A DNA stretch of 64,000 nucleotides from Panorpa germanica (Eukaryota; Arthropoda; Insecta; Mecoptera; Panorpidae). The stretch is from contig OY783206.1 in assembly GCA_963678705.1 (NCBI GenBank), positions 26,609,807 through 26,673,806 on the forward strand, in the 5' to 3' direction. The notes beneath the pieces are model-generated. The model was given only the letters and a program-made list of their open reading frames with translations. It was not told the DNA's origin and did no database searches. The position numbers were made by a program, and so were the translations under genes. Every line of letters begins with the position of its first letter. Position 1 is the first letter of the stretch. Positions 27,301 through 39,300 of this stretch are shown here, piece after piece.

Positions 27301-30300
27301 ACGTCTGTTGCATAAACTTAAGCACTCTTAACTTAGTTTACTTTAAATACGAAGATTAACTCATCTTCTTTTAGAGCCAATAATAATTAAGTCAGATAGG
27401 TTCATTGAAATGTGAAGATAATACATCATTTAATTTCAAGAATATAGACTATAAATAAACACTTCTATTGCATAATGTTAAGCACTCTTAAACGGAGTTT
27501 ACTTTAAATACGAAGATTAACTCACCGGCTTTTAGAGCCAATAATAATTTAGTCAGATTAATCCGTAAAGAAATGAAGATAATATTTCATTTAATTAATC
27601 AATAATATTAACTGTTAATGAACACGTCTATTGCATAAACTTAAGCACTCTTAACTTAGTTTACTTTAAATACGAAGATTAACTCACTGCCTTTTAGAGC
27701 AAATAATAATTTAGTCAGATTGGTCCGTAAAGAAATGAAGATAATACTTCATTTAATCAAACAATAATATTAACTGTCAATAAACACGTCTATTGTATAA
27801 ACTTAAGCACTCTTAACTCAGTTTATTTTAAATACGAAGATTAACTCACTGTCTTTTAGAGCAAATAATAATTTAGTCAGATTAGTCCGTAAAGAAAAGA
27901 AGATAATACTTCATTTAATCAAACAATAATATTAACTGTCAATAAACACGTCTATTGCATAAACTTAAGCAGTCTTAACGGAGTTTACTTTAATTACGAA
28001 GATTTACTCACCCCCTTTTAGAGCAAATTTTAATTTAGTCAGATTAGTCGGTAGAGAAGTTAGGATTAATACATCATTTGATTAAACAAGGATATATACT
28101 GTCAATAAAGCTAAATCACTGTCGCTCCGGTAACTTTACGAAGAACACGTTAAATACTTTAAAAACTCACTTTCTATTAAAATAAAATAAAGTTAAAATA
28201 GGTTCTCAAACAGGTGAAGATAATATGAGTACATCATTTAATTTAACAATAATATAGACTGTCAATAAACGCCTGTATTGCATAAGCTAAAGCACTGTTG
28301 ACGCAGTTTACTTAAAATCCGAAGATTAACTCACTTCTTGAAAAAGTAAGAAAAATTTAGTCAAGAATAGTTTGTTTTTATTTCGAATAGCTGCCAATGA
28401 TTACTGCGATAATGATATGTTACATGCAGATGTAAAACCCGGTAAGGTTTAGGCAGCTGCGTTACCTTCCCTACTAGAACTTCATCATTAAGTAAGGCAT
28501 GCCTGGCAAGGCACTCATCGGGATCATTACAATATTTATGAGAAAATTGTACTCGGATTTATCATCAACTTGCAGAGCACCTGTCGAAGCTCGCTTTTAT
28601 CGTTGCATCTTTTATTATTTAAAGTAATAAATTCTACATGTCTATCGATTATTCCAGAAATGAGCTCTTCCGATGCTTGTATTGGAATTAAACTACGTGC
28701 CGAATGTCATTACATTATTTTGAAAGGTATTTAAGTAAAATGAGATTACCATTACTTAGAAAGTAAAACCTCATGTTTAACCTCTTCGGAGCGTACGGAG
28801 GCAAAGGATCGTTTTTAGGTCTTTCTTCTCCTACTCTGTTTTGTGGAGGATTCAAATTTACCACCTCCACATATTCGTATAAATGATTACATTAATGTTT
28901 AATCGTAAATGTTTAAATTACGTAAAATTATAAACGTAAAGAACTAATTGGATAAAAGAAAACGGGCGCTGAAAATCAATGTATTTTCCAATGATTATTG
29001 AATATGGATATTACCATAATTGTAAAATATCAGCAAAATACAAAATTAAGCTGGATTAGACTACTAGCGAGGTTACTTATTTGTTGCTTTGGAAGAAATA
29101 TTGGCCATACGATCTTCGCAGTTAAGTAACTACTAACTTCGGGTGATTGATTGACAATAAGCTATTGAAAAAAAAGTAAAGAAAATGTATTTAGCACTTA
29201 CTCATCATGTGGTGTGCTCGGTCTATAGAAGTTGCAATTAAAAAAAGATTTTTGTATTAAAATAAGTTCTTTTGTATGCACCCAGTAAACAAGTTGCTGA
29301 AACGACTTGTCTTAGTATTGAACTATAATAAGTTATGTGACTTTTGAATGTGTTCCACGCTTGTTATTTTAAAAATCAATTGCATACCTCACGTAAGAAT
29401 AATGTTCCTATCTCTTTCTACTTTTGTTGTCGCATCTGCTCTATTTTTATCATTTTGCAGACTGCGTCTTCAGTTATTTATTGGGGTCGTAAATCCTTGA
29501 AGACTGATATAGGGATGAATATCTTAGGCACGTGGTTGTTCAAGAGACACGTGTATTCGTTTACAAAATAACATTTAGTACATTTATTTCATTAAATTCA
29601 GGTAACTATAATTGTTTAAATTAATCAAGTATAAGCGTAATTTGCAAATATTTGATGTTACCATCCGGCGTTAATTTGCATTACAAAAAAAACTAGAGCA
29701 GTGCATCGGAGAAAAGACAATGATATAACAACAATTAGAAAATAATGAATTCGACATGAAGTGGAATCGAGCGCGAATAGTTTACTGGGTGTGCAGACCT
29801 TGATCATTTAAAACTGGTTGTTCAACACTTACGTCCCAAATATCTAGCTGATTCTGCAGACATTAAAATGGAAATAATATGGAACAAACGAATTAGTATT
29901 ATTAGTAGTAATTAATTAATAATTAATTAATAATATTAAGGAGATGCTCGTGCAATGACTCTCTGCAAGAAGAAATTGTGATTTGACCACATGGATCAGA
30001 ACAATTGTAGATGTTACAGGGTTAAAATAGCCAGGATCCATGGTTCTAATATTAACAATTAATGAACGTATAGGTCCAATTGAATATAAATAATTGAATT
30101 TGTATGAAAGAGTGACATACGTCGTGCTTTCCTTCTTTCAGAAAATGTTTTTAAAACTGCAGTAAATTTACAATGAGCGTACGAGTATGCTCTTCACAAA
30201 TGAAACAATTTCAAGTTCTAATACAATTTGTTCAAGTTAATACAAAATATTAGATTGAGATAAAAGTTTTTAGAAATTAGAAATACAATACTCACTCTTC

Positions 30301-33300
30301 AAATGCTGTACATGTTCATCTTTAGATTCTAAAAAAAATAAAATACAAAATTATTATCACAAAATAAAAACATAATTAGGTAATTTGCGTTTTCTATTCC
30401 ATGAAAATGTCCTGCTCTTTTTAAGTCAGGATACGCATTGCAGTATTCTTTGTTTATCACTCCAAGCTGAATATGGTTATCAATAATTCATGTTTCAATA
30501 TTTGGAAAAGGCTGGAGAATGAAGAGGTAGAGGAATTCACATACTTGGGATATGAATTTGGAAAAAGTAATGGGGGGGGGGGGGGGGGGGGGGTAAATGA
30601 AAGTAAAAGCAACAGCAAAGAAAGCGAACGCGGAGATGGAAATAAAAGAAGGCTATGGTTGTTCGATAGTTTGGTAATAAGCATGATGATGTATGTAGCG
30701 GAAATTTGGGGGTGGAAGAAAAGAAGAAAGCTGGAGACAATATAAAAGAAATATATAAAGTGGGTTCTTGGAGTAGATAAGCGTACTTAGGGTTTCTTGG
30801 TAATGGAAGAGGTAAAAAGAAATAACCTGAGAGTAGTGGCAGGGATGAGGGCGATGGATAGGAAGATAATAACAAGAAAGGAATAGCGAGAGTGGTGGCA
30901 AAGCAAATAATGAATGGGAGGGAGGGAGTAAAGGAGAAGGTATCATGAAAGAAGAGGGATAGCAGTGTCGGAACTGGATAGACTAAGTGCAGAACTGGGA
31001 TTTTGCACGACTGCATGAAATCTGTGCCAACCATCAAGGTCAACACTATAAATCTTTTAGCATTATTCCAAATATTAATATTGATAAATCCAACGGCTTA
31101 CACAAATTATTAAGAGGGTACCCGATTTATTACAAATTATTTACGTTTAAGGACGTTGTGCGACCTTTATTACTTGTTACTTCATGCTGTACTACTTACC
31201 CCTTAAAAAGTCGACCTCCTCAGACTGATTGGAGTATTGACGATGTTCATCGCGTTGGAGGTGTACGTTTTGCTCAGTGCTATTAAATCGTTCGTTATTG
31301 TGCATAGAGTGTTTAGGGTGCTTATGGTGCTTGGAGTGCTGATGGTGCTTGGAGTGAGAGGAACGTTCAGTAGTTAATTCTGCAAAAAATATAATACGAA
31401 AATTATATAATATAAATATAAAATTATCAGTTTCTAAATTTTGAAAAATGTTCGTATTCAACAGCGTAATACATATGCAAAATTTCAACTTTCTATCTTT
31501 TACAAATTAAAAGTAATACAGGAAAGAGTGATTATTTTTTTTACAGTTTTTTCAAAATTACGGGTATCCAGGAAATTCGGGGAAAAATCCGAGGACGCCA
31601 AAGTCTTAGAATATTTTTCTCTACAAAATAGAAAATCAAAGACATCTTAAGAGCCGTTTTCGAGCCACCATACGAATCGCGTGAACATATAAGCACATAA
31701 ACATAACCTTGGAACATTATAATATAGAAGGATTTATTTACCCATTGGGTTTGTAGCAGATTCTGCAGATGCGGAAATGGAAATGTTGTTTGATGTAAGA
31801 ATTAGTACATTAGATTAATTATCAACATATTATTATTATCCCAAGTAATTATCAGAGACGGTCGGTAAATTTCTGTGTTATGCAAAAGAAAGATATTTAG
31901 TTAGATGGGTAGTGGGCGTAGTCAAGGGTTCCTTAACCTTTGCTTATGCTAATTTTCAACACTAAATGCATGAAATTTACGCAATATAAAATAACGTGTG
32001 TTAATTCACGCATGCACAAAAATCACACGTTGTATCAACACCATTGACTGCACTATTATTAAAGGCATCCAACGTTATAGAAGATTCCAAGGCATGTAAC
32101 GTCACGTCCGCTAAGTTACCATCTCTTTCATAAAATAGAGCGTAAAAGGGATAGCATACTTAACAGAGAACAGTAACATATACCAAATAACTGACCTATC
32201 CCTGGCCGACCATCTCACAGCGCTAAAACTATAATTCAAATTTTTAATTGCTATATCTCCGTCAACATTTGGATATTTAATAAATTAAGTATGCCAATAT
32301 ACATTTCTTAGCTAAAATACGGCAATTTGACATTACATTTAAATAAATTAGATATTTGTGGTTGTTGTCCATGCTTAAGCTGTCGATTCTGGCAACATTT
32401 TCATCCGACCGTCTCTGGTAATTATCATTTTACGTTTAACGCGGGGTTTGCTGGCAATACTGCACACAGACACACGCACGCAATGCTGTTCAAGAAATAT
32501 GGCTACTGCAATGTTACATTTTCGTAACATTTGCTAAACACAAAATGGAAATTCCTTTAAATAAGGGTAGCTTAATTTTGACTGGTGATATACTTTTGTA
32601 TATTTACGTCTTATGAATGTGTGTGTGTCTGTACCACGAACAGACCCCGTTTGAATTTCTACGTACTTGCTACATCGCCTTCTATGGAAAAAATTCATCA
32701 TTTTATTAATATATTTTTATGCATGATTAGTCTGATTGTCAGATATTTTAGCAATGCAAATTAATTGTCGTTAGAAAGAGAAAGCTGTCCTTTACAGAGG
32801 AACGGATATTTAAATTGTTACTGTTCATCGACGATGGCTACCGACAATATTTGTACGCTTAAATACATCGGGCGCATATTTGTAACGAGCGTACAGTAGC
32901 GAGCATTCCAACAGCGTCCTGTACAAACCGAACCACATGAACCATATCAGCGACTGACATGTTGTCTATAAGATTGACAAAAACTATTTAAATCCTAGAC
33001 CTAGTAAGGTGATGTCACGAATAAAGCATAAAGTGTCAAGTTGTCATTATGAAGAGTTCATAAATTTGGTACTGATTGTTACAGTAGAATTGAACAATCA
33101 TCTAGTTGGTCTTCGTATGGTACAATCTATTCTCCATCCGCCGGACAACTGCAGGACGAGCATATTTGTGTAGTGAATGTGTAACAAACTCGGGAAATGC
33201 TTACTTTCTGTAAAGATAAAATTAAGCAATAAATAGAATTAGCAACTGTACAACTTTGTGCAATTATTGGACATTTGTAGCTAAGAACTTATGTCAGTAA

Positions 33301-36300
33301 AACAAAATTCATATTTCAATCATATAAAGAAAATTCCATCCAGCGGTATTCCTGTGCCAACATCCCGTTCCTCTGGAAGAGCAGCAAAGTACTTGCCTAC
33401 AACCGCAAAGCACTTGTCTTGATTGGATCAGTGAGACGAGTTTTTTTGGGAGAGGATAGCAAGTTCGAAGGATCCAAATCATTGGAATGGGTAGATGTTC
33501 CCAACATTATTTTGTAGCACATTATTTTGATGTAAAGATGATTTTCTTCTTCTGAACGCATGAGTTCTGGCGACCATTTGCCTAACAAAGTTGGAGTACA
33601 TTCTCTAGTTATAGTTTTACCTTTTTCAAGATATTCAATCTACAGAATTGCTTTAGCATCCCAAAACTCCGGCACTATTTTGTTCTTGTTTGAAGTCGAT
33701 TCTTCCTTTCTAACTCGCTCTTGGTGAGACATGATGGAGCTTTGGTTATAAATTAATGCAAAACCTGGGTTTCGTTGTGCTCAAAGTCCACTAAAACATT
33801 CGCACGACGTTGTTTTTGTTCTACTGCGAGCAAACGAAGCACTTGTATTGCACAAAGCTTTCTCGGGCGCAAATATTTTTACAAAATGTTCTTTTGGCAT
33901 CCCTGCAGTCCCAGGTAAAAACCATCTGGAACTTTTGTGTTGTTCAATCATCTTGAAGGACTTGATAATCCATTTCTTCACGGCAGGCATTAAAGGAGAA
34001 GAGTCACTACACTTAATTACGACCATCGAATTAATTTCAGTAGGCATTAAACATTCTTTCTCAAAGAATTTGATCACTGCTCGATTCTTGGTTCTTACAC
34101 ACGTACCGCTACTGATTCCAGTGACGGCCTGCAGCCAACTGATGGTTAAAGTTGGCAGCAATTCTATATTACAGTTATACCATCATGAGAAAAACTATGC
34201 TGCCATTTATGAGCGGGTGCGATAACTCCTCGGACCACTCTCGTACTAAACATTGTCCAGGATATAATAGACATAGAAAGAGCTCCATTGTTAAGATCTC
34301 AGTGAATTATAATTTACAACAAATAAAGAATTAAGAGCTGGGCTTACTCACTGTATAGATAAAATTAAGTAATGTACAAAATTAGCAAACTTTCAAATTA
34401 GCAATAAAACTTGACTTCAATTCGTTCAACGAAAGTTCATAATTGTTCCACAACTTACTTGCTGCAATGTTTAAATGACACAATGGTGATATTATGTTAA
34501 CATTGGTTTTACATTTAGGCTGTGAATTATGCAAATAAACACAGCGGACCACTATTTTATTGAAGAAACTTTACTTCTGCAATTTACAATTTATTTATGT
34601 CTTTCAAGAAGTACTCTGTGAAATGCTTGTTGTGTTCAAGCAACTTTTTCTTAAAATTGCATTTATAATGTTACTCACGTACTATTTATTTAAAAAAAGG
34701 TTAATTTTTGTTTGCATTGGCACAAGGGATACATTGCAACGTCCTTCAGCAAGAAGAAACCGATGCGTTCCGAAGAATCAAGATGTGTGATGTGCAACAT
34801 CTGGTTGACATTTTTAAAACAAATTTTATTAGATTTTATGTAAATTCATGCTGAATGATTTGCTACCAGAATTTGTAAGTCTGTAAAGGCAAGTCTGATC
34901 AAGACTGGATCCACTACTCGCAAAACAGTTAAACACTTAATGCCCTCAAGTTGACAGCTTGTAAAATTTGTATTTCAAATAAACAATTAATTTTTAGCGT
35001 TGTGCAATTACTGGTATTATATTCAAGTTTCAATCTAATCTAAATCAACAAAAACAAATGAATCACAACCTAATTTAAATTGTAACTTACATTCTGTTTA
35101 GATTACATAACAGTAAATTCAACAATCTGTTCCAATCAAAATTGTCAAGGCAGAGCAAAAGATTCTACAAGCTCTATCTTTCTATATGTTTGTACATTTA
35201 AAAAATTCCTATAACGCTATTTCATGCCGTGCGTAACACGTTAATCGCGTTACAGGAGATCTTATGGCAGAGATTTGTTCAACTTACGTCCTGCAATCAG
35301 AACAAAAGAAGCAGCGTAAGACGGTCGTGCTTAGTAGTTGAATAAATATGACTTTTACAAATGGCTGACAAACCCACCATCTGGAGAGCGCAATGGGAAA
35401 TTATTAAATGGTACGAGAAGAAAAATAAAAAAGATATATTAAAATACAATTAACATTGAATTCATAATTACAATAGCCAAGTTTTAATCTATCACAAAAA
35501 ATGGAAACAAATTTTATCGTGAACAAAACATATTTCGAAAATACTCATTTCTAGCAGTAAAACTAGGCGTATTGCAGCTTGCAAATTAGAAAGGCTCTTT
35601 AAATTGAATAAATAAGTGAATAATATTTGTTTTGAATCCCCCATGATGTTGTGTGTATCTCCGAACTAGTTCCTTTCTTGGATAATTAAATGAGACATTT
35701 TTTGGAAATATTCCAGGACGAAGCCTGTACCTATTATTCTGCATATCGTGCTTATTTATTAATTCCATAATAATAGCATGGACTTAATTAATTGCAAGAT
35801 GGAAATTCTAAAAAGATTGCAAAAACTTACTCATGCCTGCAAATTATTATGATAATTATCAAATTATAAAATAGCCACAGAACCTTATTTTATTTATGTT
35901 AGTGCGCTTTAACACTGGAGACACTCCTGTTTTAGGACATTCCCTTACTCGGAGTCCTTAGTAATGTTGTCATAAGACAGACTTGCCCCCACCCTACCTA
36001 CAACATAAATCGGAGTACTTACATACTGAAGGAAGGAATTGTGAACGTGAGTATACCAGAGACCAGTTTTATTTAAATTGTGATCAATTTAACCACAAGA
36101 TTCGTCGGCGTTTTACTTGTAGCAATTTTTTTATCTGCTTTACCTTCCAGAAAATGATTCATCTTTAACGTCTGAACGAAGTTCGACAATTCAGTTGAAG
36201 CACTGACATACCACTACTCGTTTAGGCTCAATGACATTTTGTGACAATGAGAATTTACCGAGCCTAACAGCGAATGACTGCAACAAAGAGACTCAATACA

Positions 36301-39300
36301 GCCATTACGTGTAATTAGAACTGCGAGGACAATCTATGCTCTGGTACAGTACCGTAGAAAATAATTTTACTAATTGGAACGATTTCTCATGGCAACTGAA
36401 TACCAAAGACAAGGCACGCAGGCAGCTGACAAAAAGCCTCAAGTTATCAAGTGAATCGTTAGAAGACTACTTTCATTCAACCGTTGCTATTGTTAAAAGA
36501 TACTATTATATATATGTAATCTATTTCTACTTTCCTAGTTCCTAGTTAATAAGTTGATTGACATATTTACCGCCTGATTATGAGTTACACGTTATACATT
36601 ATGATATTCTGAAATTTATGTATACTGTTCTGAATGGCTTGTTTTATAATTTATTGTGCGGTAACGTTTTGGAATTTATTTGCGCACACAATTTTACATA
36701 ATAAAAGTAGTAATAAAAATTGATATTAATATCAAAATGATGGTTACTGTTACTAATGGATTTAATTCAATTTTCTAAATTTGTTTTCCTTTTGAAATAT
36801 GCCGGAATTTTATGACAGCACACATTGGTTGTGGTTCCTTCAGGCTTTGCGACACCATTAGATATTGTCGACAAGTTCCGCTGTTCATAAATACAATAAA
36901 TTATAACACAGGTCTGAATGTTGATGAATGGAAGTAAGTTTGTATCGCGAGATTAGCTTGTGGCTCAACTGTGTAGCGCGTCAGACGGTTGTACTGCGAG
37001 TGAAGTTTCAGATGACTCTTCCGTGAGGTAAGATAATGACCGATCAGTTCAAAGGGGATGAAAGGACTAAGTACCACCTTGTGTCCGTATTAAAAAGGGG
37101 TCGTGTTGCAATCCGGCAGCAATTTTAATCCGGTTCGATTGGGCTGGATTCCCATCAATACGACCAGTCACATCAAAATCACCTTCCGAATTAGGTCTGC
37201 GTCGTGGCACGGGCCTTGATTGTCTGTATCTGATTCATTGGACGTTATTGCTTGGTGTTTCCCTCCTCCTCCTCTACCGTCTCTACAACTTTCTGATCAC
37301 TCTGAATTCATACCTAATTTTCTATTTTCATCAATCTCTAAAAATCTTCTTAACGCTTTGTGGTAGTGTTTCTTTCTAATCTCCTTCTTCTCTATTTCTT
37401 CTCTCCGTTTTTCCTTTTGTCTTCGTCCCCTTTTTTTTATTTCTCCTTTCTCGAATTGGACATGACTTTTATGAATGATGATTATGACTTTTCTTTCCCA
37501 ATCATTCTTTTTTTCTGTTTCCATTGGCTCAACCTTCCTGACAGTATAATAATGAAATAATAAAATTTGCGAGTAATCCGATTGACTTTCGATGATGGAC
37601 TCTGTTAAATGGAGCAGTAATTGCTATTTAATGGCCTTCCCGTGGTAAGAGAATATTGCCGAGAAGCAATATTCTTCGTAACTGTACAATAATCGTTTAC
37701 TTGCTCCAAATAAACAAGTACACAAATATACATTAAACAACACATATATAAATAAAATGCTGCAATATATAAATCAGTTCATACAAATGTCGCAAAGTAA
37801 CAATAATCGAAGAAAATGCAGACAAGAATCTCGCATACGCAGAGCCAGTCGTGATTTATTTTTCAGATTAAAGGGATTTTCTTCCAAAGATCGCCGATTT
37901 TTCTTGGAAGGCCACTTGACATCTTTTAGCTTGTTTCTTAAAATATTCAAACGCTTTAACGGTATTTGTAGAATGTGTAACTATAGCTTTCTTCCTCGCA
38001 ATTAATATCAACTGAGACAGTTTTAGACTTCTTCAATAAATTGCAAAAAAATGGTTTCACGTATTTATTTTTTAATTTACTGAATCTGCCAGAGGTCTAA
38101 TGATAACGGATCCGGTTTTCCAGATTGCAATCCCTACATACGATATTAACAAATCATATACAAATGATTTGAAGTTATTGACAATATTGATTGATTACTC
38201 TATTAATGATTATTATGCGTTTGAATTAATAAGAATTGACCAAATATTATTTAACATAGCTCATTTCTTAACAGATGGCGTTGCTTATCTTAATTCGACT
38301 TCCTACTTTTTGTTTAATGCAATAGAAGATACTACAATTTCGTTTTATTTAATACAATTTCAATGTTTGTGTACATTTGCGAAATTAAATATTTTAAATT
38401 ATTTTAGACATTGTCTTACTTACATGCTATTTGGTAAGAGATTGTATTTGTCAGCGACATAGCACCTTTCCACACTTACCTTAATTACTATGTATCACTA
38501 TGTTCAATGTCTATATGAAAGGTTTGCTTACCAACTGAGTCAAGAAATCAACGACATATTAAATATGAATCATTTTTAATTAATTCCAAGGGTTCACTTC
38601 TAATTATTGCTTTACTCTCCCTCTATCACATCCTTGGTCACCAACATTCCAACTGGTTTGCAATAATAGGTTTCAGGATGTATAATTTCGTCGATGATCT
38701 TTTTGTACAATGCGAATATCTTCCAGCTGAGTTATTTCATCATATTTGGAAATAGGTAGAAGTCGTAGTGCACCGAATCTGAAGAATACCTGGCCCAATT
38801 ACATGAATTTCGAAGGACAAATACGAATGGACCATGAGTCAGTCAGAGGAAATCTATGCAGTCTGGGGATACAGGAAAATGATGCATCCATGTCACAAGT
38901 CAGTTGAAACGATTCAACACACATTGAAAGATTTCGGTGTTTACTTTCAAAAATTGACGGAAAAAGAAAAATATTATTGCCCATGTCAAAATAAGGAAAA
39001 AAAAATTATTTAGTTTGTAAAATGTAATGGAAACAGATTTAGATGTAGATGGAAACCAGTGGCGAAAAAATGCACCGAAATCAAAATGCAAATACCAACA
39101 TTTTCTTTGTAATATTTTAAAATTAAAATTAGTTTCAATGATTTACTTACAATCTGAGCAAGATAATAAAGAACATTTAGTTTCATAAAATTAATAGCTA
39201 ATTATTTGGAATAATACTTTTGTTAAATGAGATAAGCACTCACTCTCTGGTGCGGTGCGGCCGCTACCTACGCTTTCTGATTTGACAGCAATAGCAGAAA

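Larger units (their letters stand above)
26635..28380. repeat. Tandem array of about 162-bp units, one microexon site per unit
   Basis: Eleven successive sites at 26718, 26880, 27041, 27203, 27365, 27526, 27688, 27850, 28012, 28171 and 28335, spaced 159-165 bases. Units share TAAACACGTCTATTGCATAA, CTTAGTTTACTTTAAATACG and TTTTAGAGC beside the triplet. A 485-bp block of three units (from 26718) is repeated almost exactly from 27203. Confidence 0.93.

Noticed and set aside
26635..28380. CRISPR-like regular repeat array
   Set aside because: Units of 162 bp are conserved along their length with no unique spacers, in a eukaryotic gene.
30537..31046. Long proline/phenylalanine-rich frame on the minus strand
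   Set aside because: Antisense of the decayed purine-rich LINE segment and the G run.
32667..32669. Triplet CAA with donor GTACGT
   Set aside because: No pyrimidine tract before the AG; likely chance.
33848..34225. 125-codon frame on the + strand
   Set aside because: It is the complement of the decayed mariner transposase.
38100..38462. 120-codon frame on the + strand
   Set aside because: AT-rich with no recognisable domain, lies in an intron of the minus-strand gene and overlaps microexon 30; probably a chance frame.
38475..38506. Strong orphan donor AAG|GTAAGTG on the minus strand
   Set aside because: Available acceptors give 8, 18 or 31 nt; only 18 keeps the frame and it has a TAA in phase 1. 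Treated as a cryptic donor.
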